Part shown: one piece after another, positions 50,230-58,143 of the stretch
How positions within the stretch are numbered: position 1 is the stretch's first letter
How the letters are laid out: each line of letters begins with the position of its first letter
Origin: JAVBOW01 sp031550615
Lineage (GTDB): Bacteria > Bacteroidota > Bacteroidia > Bacteroidales > Rikenellaceae
Length of the DNA stretch: 64,000 nucleotides
Direction: 5' to 3'
Assembly: GCA_031550615.1 (NCBI GenBank)
Contig: JAVBOL010000018.1
Location: 46,584 to 110,583, forward strand
Notes under the pieces: generated by a model
The model's database searches: none
Told to the model about the DNA's origin: nothing
The model's input: the letters and a program-made list of their open reading frames with translations, nothing else
Position numbers and translations under genes: made by a program

Positions 50230-51300
50230 CTAACCTAATTTGGTAGTGCCGAAATTCCGCTTGAGCCATCGCGGGAATATCACCGCGCCGATGGCCAGGT
50301 AGGGATAATAGGTAACCATGCGCCAAAGCACGGCTATGAGCATCGCCGCCCCGAGTTGCAATTCGGTCGGCACCGTTATCAGGTCGCTGCAATAGTTCGA
50401 GAATATGATCTCCGCGAAGCCGCTTCCCCCCGGGGTGGGCATCACCAGCATCATGATCCACATCACCAGCTGGCGCGCGAAGAGCAGGAATTGGTCGCTG
50501 ACCGAGAAGAACGCCATTATCAGGGCGTTTGCCACCAGGTAGCGCGAACTCCACGAGAGAAACGTAGACCATCCCGCCCTGGCCCAGAAACGGTGGTCAC
50601 GGCGACGGATCTCGCGTGAGGCGATGATGATGTCCGTGCCGGCCTGTGCCGCGCCATAGTACCATCGCCGCAGTAACGGTATGCGGAATACCCTGATAAT
50701 AAGCCACTTTATCCCGCGGGGATTGAAAAATATCCCATAAACGAGTATGGCGACCCATACGGCCTTGGCCGCGAACCCGATAAGGGCGAAGGTCATCAGC
50801 GAGGTGGTCAGCACGTCCTGCCCGTGCACGTCGAAAAGCTGCGCCGGCCCGGCGATCAGCACCACGAGCGGGAACATGACCATGAAATAGAGCTCGTCCA
50901 GCATCGAGGTAAGCATCACGATGGCGGTCGACCGCCCCACGCTGATACCCTCTTTGTGTACGTAGAGAGTAGCCACACTCGTGCCGCCCACGGCAGAAGG
51001 CGTCACGGCGGAGGTGAATTCCCAAAGCATTATCACCCGGAAAGCCTGGCGCCAGCGGAGCTGGTTGTCGCTAAGCACGCGGATGCGGATAATATAACCC
51101 AGGTCGCGTCCCACCATGAAAAGCAGGGCCAGCACGAGCCATAACACCGTACGCCAACCGATCGTCACGTCGGAAAACACCGCAGGGTCGAAATCCTTAT
51201 ATATGAGCCAGCCGACCACCGCAAGCCCTATCAGAACCGGGTAGATCGCGTTCGAAACGCGTATTTTTCCGATAGGATTTTTGTCTGGCTGGGGCTGCAT
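50230..51300 (-). CDS. Lysylphosphatidylglycerol synthase-type transmembrane protein (flippase-like)
   Basis: 356 residues with about eight hydrophobic helices, beginning NAIYPVLIGLAVVGWLIY. It has the signature of the PF03706 (UPF0104/LPG-synthase TM) family: GRDLGYIIRIRVLSDNQLRWR, LWEFTSAVTPSAVGGTSVAT and PTPGGSGFAEIIFSNYC. No soluble MprF synthetase domain follows. Related proteins flip lipids, but the substrate here is unknown. It is convergent with folA across 38 bp. Confidence 0.85.
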   Translation of the reverse strand: MQPQPDKNPIGKIRVSNAIYPVLIGLAVVGWLIYKDFDPAVFSDVTIGWRTVLWLVLALLFMVGRDLGYIIRIRVLSDNQLRWRQAFRVIMLWEFTSAVTPSAVGGTSVATLYVHKEGISVGRSTAIVMLTSMLDELYFMVMFPLVVLIAGPAQLFDVHGQDVLTTSLMTFALIGFAAKAVWVAILVYGIFFNPRGIKWLIIRVFRIPLLRRWYYGAAQAGTDIIIASREIRRRDHRFWARAGWSTFLSWSSRYLVANALIMAFFSVSDQFLLFARQLVMWIMMLVMPTPGGSGFAEIIFSNYCSDLITVPTELQLGAAMLIAVLWRMVTYYPYLAIGAVIFPRWLKRNFGTTKLG

Positions 51301-51367
51301 GGGCGTTTTTTAGGCAATACAAATATAGGGATATAATCCGAAGGGCGGTTTTTTCGCCCGGATTTTT

Positions 51368-51375
51368 TACTTTTG
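51368..51375 (+). promoter_or_regulatory. Promoter -7 element of the AraC-type regulator
   Basis: TACTTTTG ends 20 bp before the ATG at 51396. A -33 TTG is not visible. Confidence 0.5.
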
Positions 51376-51395
51376 CACCGTCAAAACAGATGTAA

Positions 51396-52475
51396 ATGAA
51401 TGCTCTGCTGATCTACGTAAACCAATTTTTCGAACTCACCGCCGCCGCCCTGGGCGTCATACTCATGTTCAAGGCCCGCGATAACCGGATTATGTTCTGG
51501 TGGGGGGCGCTCACGACGATTACCGGACTGATGTTGTTTGCTGACGACTTAAAATGGCTGGTCAGGATATACTCGTCCGAGCCGATAGCCATAAACACGC
51601 TCATCCCCTTCCGTATGCTCAAATGGCTGACGATGGCGCTCCTTATATCCCTTTTCCCCATGGCCGCGCTGCGCCCTGGGTATATCACCCCGCTCAGGGT
51701 GACCGTGTTGCTGATACCTATGATGGTAATGTCAACGGCGGTGGCGTGTTACCACATATTCGCCATCGCAACGATCCCGCTGGGAGATTTCAGCGACATA
51801 GTGGCCAACATATCTGCGCTCGACGTGAAATTCCGTTTGGGATTGTTCGTCTTCTCGGTGGCGGTGCCCGTAGGCTATATCACCGTGCCATTCATAATAC
51901 GCTATCCGCTTCGCAAACCCTCGATTATGATGTGGCTCTTCATAGCGGCGCTCACCGTCGAGATCGCATGCTATGCCATATTCTCCCTTGACGCGAACCT
52001 GTCTATATTCTATGTATACGGCATCGTGATGATGGCGTTTTACATAGTGCTCTCGACGTTCTTCCTGTTCAGCGAAAACCCTTTCTCGCTCAGGATAACG
52101 CCGAAAACCACGGATACGCCAGAGGAGCAGTCCATAGAGGGATTGTTGTTTGCCACGATGGAAGAATATTTCAGCCGTAACTCCCCATACACTGCCCACG
52201 ACTACACGATAGAGAGGATGGCCGGCGATATGAACTCACGACCGTCGCTGGTCGCGAATGCCATAAGGTGCGGCGGATTCACCGGATTCCGCGAATATAT
52301 GAACCACCTGAAGATCGAGCACTTCAAGGCGTGTGCGCAACAGGATCGCGGGAAAACGATCAAGGAGTTGATGAGCCAGTCGGGATTCAACTCCCGGTCG
52401 ACGTTCTATCGTTTGTTCTCGGAGCATGAAAATAAAACCCCGACGGAGTACATCGACCGTCTGTATCGCAGCTAA
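51396..52475 (+). CDS. Membrane-bound AraC-family transcription regulator
   Basis: 359 residues. The first two thirds form about seven transmembrane helices (FFELTAAALGVILMF, IMFWWGALTTITGLMLFA, LFVFSVAVPVGYITVPF and others) with no periplasmic binding domain. A short linker is followed by a C-terminal AraC HTH domain (about 265-355, YTIERMAGDMNSRPSLVANA, FNSRSTFYRLFSEHENKTP). The architecture resembles the 7TM-HTH regulators of Bacteroidota. No cognate target is obvious; a plausible but unproven candidate is the adjacent flippase-like gene. It is convergent with argF' with only 9 bp between stops, so read-through is possible. Confidence 0.8.
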   Translation: MNALLIYVNQFFELTAAALGVILMFKARDNRIMFWWGALTTITGLMLFADDLKWLVRIYSSEPIAINTLIPFRMLKWLTMALLISLFPMAALRPGYITPLRVTVLLIPMMVMSTAVACYHIFAIATIPLGDFSDIVANISALDVKFRLGLFVFSVAVPVGYITVPFIIRYPLRKPSIMMWLFIAALTVEIACYAIFSLDANLSIFYVYGIVMMAFYIVLSTFFLFSENPFSLRITPKTTDTPEEQSIEGLLFATMEEYFSRNSPYTAHDYTIERMAGDMNSRPSLVANAIRCGGFTGFREYMNHLKIEHFKACAQQDRGKTIKELMSQSGFNSRSTFYRLFSEHENKTPTEYIDRLYRS

Positions 52476-52484
52476 GGAGGGCGG

Positions 52485-53438
52485 TCAGAGCGATTCGAGT
52501 ATCCGCTTGAGGACTACCTGCGCCGAGATTTCGCGGTTCGCCGCTTCGGGGATCACTATCGACCTCGGGCCCTCTATCACCCCGTCGGTCACGATCATAC
52601 CCCTTCTGACAGGTAGGCAGTGCATGAAACGGGCGTCGTTGGTGAGCTTCATCTTCTGTTCGTCCACCGTCCAGCCCATGTCTTTAGAGAGGATTTTCCC
52701 GTAGTTGGGGTCTTTCCACGCGGCCCAGTTCTTGGCATAGATGAAATCCGCCCCTTCGAAAGCCTTTTTCTGGTCGTACTCTATTTTCGCGTTTTGGGCG
52801 AAGCGGGGGTCGAGCTCATAGCCCTCGGGATGGGTTATCACGAAATCGTAGTCGGTGGCGTTCATCCATTCGGCGAATGAGTTGGGCACGGCTTGTGGCA
52901 GCGCACGGGGGTGGGGCGCCCAGGTTAGCACCACTTTCGGGCGTGCCTTTTCCTTGTGCTCCTCGATCGTTATCAAATCGGCGAAGGATTGCAGGGGATG
53001 GCGCGTGGCGGCCTCCATGCTCACTATGGGGCGACCGGCATGGTCGATGAACTGGTTGATTATCGTTTCGTTGTAATCCTCTGCCTTATCTTCGAACTGC
53101 GCGAAGGCCCTTACTCCGATAATGTCGCAGTATGAGCCCATTACGGGGATCGCTTCGAGCAGGTGCTCGGATTTGTCGCCGTCCATTATCACCCCGCGCT
53201 CGGTTTCGAGCTTCCACGAATCCTTGTTCACGTCGAGCACCATTACGTTCATCCCCAGGTTCATGGCGGCTTTCTGGGTGCTCAGGCGGGTGCGAAGGCT
53301 CGAATTGAAGAAGACCATCAGCAGGGTTTTATCCACGCCCAGGTGCTTGTATGCGAAACGGTTGGCTTTTACTTCCCTGGCTTCTTTAACGGCGGCTTGC
53401 AGGTCGCCTATGTCCTGCACCGAGGTGAAATGTCTCAT
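52485..53438 (-). CDS. argF': N-succinylornithine carbamoyltransferase
   Basis: 317 residues with the carbamoyltransferase fold. The carbamoyl-phosphate motif is in FFNSSLRTRLSTQKAAM, with further motifs EAATRHPLQSFADL, LTWAPHPRALPQAVPNS and MHCLPVRRGMIVTDG. The Bacteroidetes succinyl-transferring form uses N-succinyl-L-ornithine rather than ornithine in arginine synthesis. A classical ArgF would have a different ornithine site (the usual DxxxSMG region is absent). It stands alone, with a terminator for the kinase gene upstream. Confidence 0.9.
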   Translation of the reverse strand: MRHFTSVQDIGDLQAAVKEAREVKANRFAYKHLGVDKTLLMVFFNSSLRTRLSTQKAAMNLGMNVMVLDVNKDSWKLETERGVIMDGDKSEHLLEAIPVMGSYCDIIGVRAFAQFEDKAEDYNETIINQFIDHAGRPIVSMEAATRHPLQSFADLITIEEHKEKARPKVVLTWAPHPRALPQAVPNSFAEWMNATDYDFVITHPEGYELDPRFAQNAKIEYDQKKAFEGADFIYAKNWAAWKDPNYGKILSKDMGWTVDEQKMKLTNDARFMHCLPVRRGMIVTDGVIEGPRSIVIPEAANREISAQVVLKRILESL

Positions 53439-53487
53439 GGCGTATGAAGGTATGTGAAAGACAAAGTTATTTAAATTTTACAAAAAA

Positions 53488-53514
53488 AGCGGCTCCCGGT
53501 GAACAGGAGCCGCT
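53488..53514 (-). terminator. Terminator of the receiver-kinase gene
   Basis: Stem AGCGGCTCC / GGAGCCGCT, followed on the minus strand by seven T. It lies 21 bp after the stop at 53536. Confidence 0.85.
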
Positions 53515-53535
53515 CTGTCTTGCGGAGCGGAGCGC

Positions 53536-54675
53536 TTACCGACCGTCCTGCGCCGACTCTTTGCGGGGTACCGAGAACGAGAATGTCGATCCCTGGCCGG
53601 GCTTGGAGGTAAACCAGAACTTGCCGTGGTTCTTGTTGATAAAGTCCTGGCAGAGCAGCAGACCCAGTCCGCTGCCTTCCTCGTTGTTGGTGCCGAATGT
53701 GCTGAAGTGGGTGTCCAGGTTGAGCAGTTTCTGCTGGTCCTTCTCCTCGATGCCGCAACCGTTGTCTATCACGTCGATGCTTATATCTCTGTCGTTTTCG
53801 TAGATGCGCACGACGATCTCGCTGTTTACGGGGCTGAATTTGAGGGCGTTGCTCAGAAGGTTGCGCAGTACGGTCTTGATCATGTCGATGTCGGCGTAGA
53901 TCATCGTCTTTTCGGGGGCCTCGAGCTTGATCGTTATCTCTTTCATCTTGGCCATCATCGAGAATATCTCGATCACCCCCTCGGCCACTTCCGTGAGGTT
54001 AGTGTCCTGGTATACTACGTTCAGGCGCCCTATCTGGCTTTTGGTCCATTTGAGAAGGTTGTCCAGCAGCGAGAAGACCTCCTCGGTGGTTTGGTTGGCC
54101 ATGCGCAACATGCCGTGCATCTCTTCCTCTATGAGGTTGGGCGATAATTTGAGGATCAGCATGTTGAGCACCATTTTTATGGAACCCATGGGCCCGCGCA
54201 GATCGTGCGCGATCACTGAATAGAGTTTGTCGCGGCCCATTATGGTGCGGCGCAACTCATTGGTCTTCTCCTCGATAATGCGTTTGGCGGCCACCATCGA
54301 GAGCTGGTGCGTAACGCGTATGATAAGTTCTTCTTTGTTGAAAGGCTTGGATATGAAGTCGTTACCGCCGTTTTGGAATCCCTTCACGATGTCGGTCACG
54401 CCGTTAAGGGCGGTCAGGAAAATAATGGGGATCTCGTTATAGCGCGGATCGGCTTTGAGTTTGCTGGCCACTTCGAAACCGTCTATGTCGGGCATCATTA
54501 CGTCCAGCAGGATCAGGTTGGGTTCCTCGGTCTCTACTTTTTCGAGAGCCTCCTTACCGCCCATCGCGGTGACGATATTGAAACCTTCTTTGGTGAGTAA
54601 CACCTTTAGAAGCAGTACATTGGAGACGATATCGTCTACGATCAGGATCTTGTAAGCAGAGTTGACAATGTTCAT
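53536..54675 (-). CDS. Response regulator-histidine kinase hybrid (REC-HisKA-HATPase)
   Basis: 379 residues. The receiver domain comes first (acidic pair D14/D15, phosphoacceptor D58 in LILLDVMMPDIDG, conserved K110 in FISKPFNKEE). A coiled-coil linker (about 125-150) follows, then the HisKA domain with H157 (SVIAHDLRGPMGSI) and the HATPase domain with N box (LLSNALKFSP), VIDNGCGI and GSGLGLLL. No transmembrane helix or sensor domain, so it is a soluble kinase that takes its signal through its receiver. It has its own promoter. Its output regulator is not beside it. Confidence 0.9.
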   Translation of the reverse strand: MNIVNSAYKILIVDDIVSNVLLLKVLLTKEGFNIVTAMGGKEALEKVETEEPNLILLDVMMPDIDGFEVASKLKADPRYNEIPIIFLTALNGVTDIVKGFQNGGNDFISKPFNKEELIIRVTHQLSMVAAKRIIEEKTNELRRTIMGRDKLYSVIAHDLRGPMGSIKMVLNMLILKLSPNLIEEEMHGMLRMANQTTEEVFSLLDNLLKWTKSQIGRLNVVYQDTNLTEVAEGVIEIFSMMAKMKEITIKLEAPEKTMIYADIDMIKTVLRNLLSNALKFSPVNSEIVVRIYENDRDISIDVIDNGCGIEEKDQQKLLNLDTHFSTFGTNNEEGSGLGLLLCQDFINKNHGKFWFTSKPGQGSTFSFSVPRKESAQDGR

Positions 54676-54739
54676 TGCGGCAATTTATTCACACGTAATA
54701 TTCGGGGTGCTTTAAGTGCTAAAGCTGTTTAAGACGAGG

Positions 54740-54770
54740 TAAAGTTAAATATATTTTCAGTTGTATCAAA
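54740..54770 (-). promoter_or_regulatory. Promoter of the receiver-kinase hybrid
   Basis: Minus-strand TTTG (54767-54770), 19 bp, then TAACTTTA (54740-54747), one mismatch to the -7 consensus. The ATG is 65 bp downstream. Confidence 0.6.
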
Positions 54771-54952
54771 CCTAATATAACGCTTTTTACCCATCCGGTG
54801 CGAAAAATGGGAAAAACGGACCATATATTTCGGCTTGTTTATAACAGACTGTGTACCAGTAGCAAAAAATGTGCCGGAAAAGAGCACCGGGGAAATACAG
54901 TTTGGTACGTAAAATGTTGTGGTTAAGTAGCACCTATTAAACACTGACCCCT

Positions 54953-56110
54953 ATGGCCCGTACCGTATCCATATTTTTATCGCTCCTTTCGGTCATGCCG
55001 CTCGCCGCGCTGGCCGATGCCCCCGCCGCGCTCCAAGACAGCGTGCCAGCGGCGCAGCGCAGTTCGTTCGTCAAGCGCGTGCTCAACTATTTCGAACAGG
55101 CTAACGTCGATAAGACGCTCACGAAGAAATTCGATTTCAGCGTTATCGGCGGGCCCAACTACTCGACCAACACCGGTTTCGGGATAGGGCTGGTCGCGGC
55201 GGGACTTTACCGCATCGACCGCACCGATTTGACGATGCCCCCCTCTAACGCCTCACTGTTCGCCGACGTGTCGACCACCGGGTTCTTTATGATCGGCATA
55301 CGGGGCAACAACCTGTTCAAAGAGCAGAAGCACCGACTTGACTATACTTTTTATTTTTCATACAAGCCCACCTATTTCTGGGGTGTGGGCTGGGATGCGG
55401 CGACCTATAATCCCAGGAGCGAGTACACCCGCCTGGAAACCTCGCTCGAGGTGAATTTTATGTGGCGCGTGGCCAAAAACACCTATGTGGGCATCAGCAG
55501 CGACTGTAATTATATCATAGGACGCGACGTCTACCCCGACTACGTTCCCCCCGGCGAGGGTACGACCTACACCAACATAGGTTTGGGCGGGCTGTTCGTT
55601 TACGATTCGCGCGACCTGATAAACAACGCCTACCGTGGTCTGTATATTAAGCTCGACCAGCGTTTCTATCCGGAGTTCCTGGCCAATAAGACCTATTTCT
55701 CGCGCTCGGAGCTTTTCATCGACTACTACCACCATGCATGGCGCGGGGCGGTGATGGCTTACGACCTGCATATGCAGTTCAACCGCGGCGACGCCCCCTG
55801 GACGATGCTCGCGGAGTTGGGCAGTCCTTACCGTATGAGGGGCTACTACCAGGGGCAATACCGCGACAACGGCATAATGGAGATCCAGGCCGAGTTGCGC
55901 CAGAAGATACACGGGCGCAACGGCGTGGCCGTGTGGGTCGGGGCGGGCAACGTCTTCCCGTCGGTGTCTGATTTCAACGGGGCGCACACGCTGCCCAACT
56001 ACGGGTTGGGATATCGCTGGGAGTTTAAAAAACGGGTCAACGTGCGGCTGGACTACGGATTCGGCAAGGGGCAATCGGGATTCATTTTCAATATAAACGA
56101 GGCGTTTTAA
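54953..56110 (+). CDS. Omp85-type outer-membrane protein (BamA/TamA C-terminal barrel)
   Basis: 385 residues. A signal peptide (MARTVSIFLSLLSVMPLAALA) is followed by a short N-terminal region without POTRA repeats. The D15 surface-antigen barrel has about 16 strands (SVIGGPNYSTNTGFGIGLVAA, GVGWDAATYN, YDSRDLINNAYRGLY, GNVFPSVSDF, NYGLGYRWEFKKRVNVRLDYGFG). It ends FNINEAF, an aromatic C-terminus. Partner and cargo are unknown, and the absence of POTRA is unusual. The upstream 277 bp contain no gene. Confidence 0.85.
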   Translation: MARTVSIFLSLLSVMPLAALADAPAALQDSVPAAQRSSFVKRVLNYFEQANVDKTLTKKFDFSVIGGPNYSTNTGFGIGLVAAGLYRIDRTDLTMPPSNASLFADVSTTGFFMIGIRGNNLFKEQKHRLDYTFYFSYKPTYFWGVGWDAATYNPRSEYTRLETSLEVNFMWRVAKNTYVGISSDCNYIIGRDVYPDYVPPGEGTTYTNIGLGGLFVYDSRDLINNAYRGLYIKLDQRFYPEFLANKTYFSRSELFIDYYHHAWRGAVMAYDLHMQFNRGDAPWTMLAELGSPYRMRGYYQGQYRDNGIMEIQAELRQKIHGRNGVAVWVGAGNVFPSVSDFNGAHTLPNYGLGYRWEFKKRVNVRLDYGFGKGQSGFIFNINEAF

Positions 56111-56121
56111 GGTCGAATTCG

Positions 56122-56129
56122 TACCTTTG
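56122..56129 (+). promoter_or_regulatory. Promoter -7 element directly before the tandem ABC ATPase
   Basis: TACCTTTG ends 5 bp before the GTG at 56135, so the transcript would begin at or next to the start codon (leaderless). No -33 TTG is found. Confidence 0.5.
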
Positions 56130-56134
56130 CCGCC

Positions 56135-57574
56135 GTGAAGACCACTATCCGTATCGAGGGGGCTGTGCCCCTGGCCGGCCAATTCCGCTTTGCCGAACCA
56201 GTCGACTGGACCCTCTCCCCGGGCGAACAATGGGCCGTTATAGGCCCCAACGGCGCGGGCAAAAGCACCCTGGCGGCGCTGCTGCAGGGGCGGTTGGCGT
56301 TGCTGAAAGGATCGGTCGCGGCCTCGACCCCCCGGGGCGCGGCATCTTTGCACGAGGTGGTCCGCTCGATGGAATTCCGCGATATTTACTCCCTGGAAGA
56401 CGGTTTCGAGGCATACAGCCAACAGCGCTGGAACGCCACCGAGGCCGAACGTTCGCCCCTCGCGTCGACCCTGTTGGCGGATATTCCGCCGCGCACGGCT
56501 GCACGCTGGCGCAAGCTCTTCTCTCTTAAAAACCTGCACCGCAAACCTATTGTCGCGCTGTCGAGCGGGGAGTTGCGCAAAGTGCTTATCATACGGGCTT
56601 TGGCGTCATCGCCCAGGGTGCTCGTGCTGGATAATCCCTTTGTCGGGCTCGACGCCTCCTCGCGCACGGACCTCGACGCCGTGCTCGGGCGCCTGACCTC
56701 GCATGGCGTGCAGGTGGTTTTGCTGCTCTCCGATCCGCGCGACGTGCCGCGCTGGATCACAGATGTGTTGCCCGTAAAGGGGATGGGGCTGCTTGCCCCG
56801 CGTACGCTCACGGAGTTTGAAAAAGACCGTGGGCTGATCGGCGAACTTTTCCCCGACGGGCCGGTGACCCTGCCCGCCGCGCAGCCTTCACAGCCCGAGG
56901 GGTGGCGCACGGTGTTGCAGATGGAGCAGGTCTGTGTGCGTTACGGCAATACGCAAATAATCAAAGATATAGACTGGACGGTACGCAAAGGTGAAAAATG
57001 GGCGCTGCTGGGTCCTAACGGCAGCGGCAAATCGACCCTGTTGAGCCTCGTAACGGGCGATAACCCACAGGCCTACGCCAACCGCATAACGCTTTTCGAC
57101 CGCCGCCGCGGCACGGGCGAGAGCATCTGGGACATCAAGCGCCGCATAGGCCACCTTAATCCCGACATGCACACCTTCTATATGAAGGACATCGCCGCCG
57201 CGTGGGTCGTGGCGTCCGGTTTTTTCGATACGGTGGGGCTTTACCGGCAGCCGTCCGGCGAACAGATGGCCGCAGCTGCCGCATGGCTTGCGGCGCTGGG
57301 CGGGGGGCACCTCGCCGGACGCTCTTTCGTGCGGCTCTCCTTCGGTGAGCAACGCCTCGTGCTGCTTGCCCGCGCAATGGTCAAGGACCCTGCGGTGTTG
57401 ATCCTTGATGAGCCCCTGCACGGGCTCGATGCGGGGTCGCGGCGTCGCGCCACGCGGGCGATAGAACTTTTTTGCCGCCGTGCCGACAAGACGTTGATCT
57501 ATGTCACACACTACCGCGAGGAGATCCCCGGTTGTGTGGAATTATTTAAGGAATTGCACCCGACTAATAGGTAA
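56135..57574 (+). CDS. Tandem ABC ATPase, ModF-like
   Basis: 479 residues beginning with GTG. Two complete nucleotide-binding domains lie in one chain: Walker A GPNGAGKST and GPNGSGKST, signatures SSGELRK and SFGEQRL, and Walker B VLVLDNPFVGLDA and VLILDEPLHGLDA. In the first domain the catalytic glutamate is replaced by asparagine (LDNPF), so the two ATP sites are unequal. No transmembrane partner is next to it, as in ModF of E. coli (a modulator of molybdate-related functions). Metabolic role unknown. Confidence 0.88.
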   Translation: MKTTIRIEGAVPLAGQFRFAEPVDWTLSPGEQWAVIGPNGAGKSTLAALLQGRLALLKGSVAASTPRGAASLHEVVRSMEFRDIYSLEDGFEAYSQQRWNATEAERSPLASTLLADIPPRTAARWRKLFSLKNLHRKPIVALSSGELRKVLIIRALASSPRVLVLDNPFVGLDASSRTDLDAVLGRLTSHGVQVVLLLSDPRDVPRWITDVLPVKGMGLLAPRTLTEFEKDRGLIGELFPDGPVTLPAAQPSQPEGWRTVLQMEQVCVRYGNTQIIKDIDWTVRKGEKWALLGPNGSGKSTLLSLVTGDNPQAYANRITLFDRRRGTGESIWDIKRRIGHLNPDMHTFYMKDIAAAWVVASGFFDTVGLYRQPSGEQMAAAAAWLAALGGGHLAGRSFVRLSFGEQRLVLLARAMVKDPAVLILDEPLHGLDAGSRRRATRAIELFCRRADKTLIYVTHYREEIPGCVELFKELHPTNR

Positions 57575-57621
57575 AACGTAAAAGGCAGAAGTTTAAAATA
57601 TTTCAGTAATTTAACAAAAAA

Positions 57622-57652
57622 TTTGTCATTTTACCTGTTATAGCTATATTTG
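57622..57652 (+). promoter_or_regulatory. Consensus promoter of the exopolysaccharide locus
   Basis: TTTG (57622-57625), exactly 19 bp, then TATATTTG (57645-57652): both halves of the Bacteroidota consensus match perfectly. Transcription would start near 57658, giving a leader of about 95 bases before the ATG at 57752. Confidence 0.85.
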
Positions 57653-57657
57653 CATGA

Positions 57658-57751
57658 TAGTTAGTAGGGGTTTTTGTGCCCCCCGTGTCAAATGGCGAAG
57701 CCATGTGACGGGCCCAGCCCGTGTTTTTAACATAACCTAAGCAAATGCAGT
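57658..57751 (+). promoter_or_regulatory. Structured leader with alternative hairpins (attenuator-like)
   Basis: A first arm GTCA-ATGGC pairs with GCCAT-TGAC around GAA (57687-57709), flanked by CCC/GGG. A second, overlapping hairpin ACGGGC/GCCCGT around CCA (57708-57722) is followed by GTTTTT, the form of a terminator. The two share ACGGG and cannot form together. A small GGGG/CCCC stem precedes them. Confidence 0.55.
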
Positions 57752-58117
57752 ATGAAAAAGAAGATACTCATACTCGACGATAAACAAACCATTGCCCAGA
57801 TCATTTCTATCTATCTGTCAGAGGAATACGACCTGACGTGGTTTGAGAATCCGATCAAGGGTATCGTGTGGCTGCAGGACGGCAACATTCCCGACCTGAT
57901 CATTTCCGACATACGGATGCCCGAGATGCGCGGTGACGAATTCCTTGAATATATAAAGAGCAACGAGCTTTTCAAGTCGATACCCGTAGTAATGCTCTCC
58001 TCGGAGGAGAGCACCACAGAGCGCATCAGGCTCCTTCGCGAGGGTGCGGATGACTACATTATCAAGCCATTCAACCCACTGGAGCTTAAAGTGCGGATAA
58101 AGAAGATAATACAGTAG
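57752..58117 (+). CDS. Stand-alone response regulator (receiver domain only)
   Basis: 121 residues, a single receiver domain: acidic D9/D10, phosphoacceptor D53 in LIISDIRMPEM, and the conserved lysine in DYIIKPFNPLEL. There is no output domain, so signalling is by phosphorelay or protein contact. It is the first gene of the exopolysaccharide operon and lies 26 bp before the phosphoglycosyltransferase, whose N-terminus itself looks receiver-like. A regulatory link between the two is an inference. Confidence 0.9.
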   Translation: MKKKILILDDKQTIAQIISIYLSEEYDLTWFENPIKGIVWLQDGNIPDLIISDIRMPEMRGDEFLEYIKSNELFKSIPVVMLSSEESTTERIRLLREGADDYIIKPFNPLELKVRIKKIIQ

Positions 58118-58143
58118 CTACTTCCGGCCCAAAGACAACCCGC

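Noticed and set aside
53536..54675. PorY, the partner kinase of PorX
   Set aside because: PorY is a membrane sensor; this kinase is soluble and starts with a receiver.
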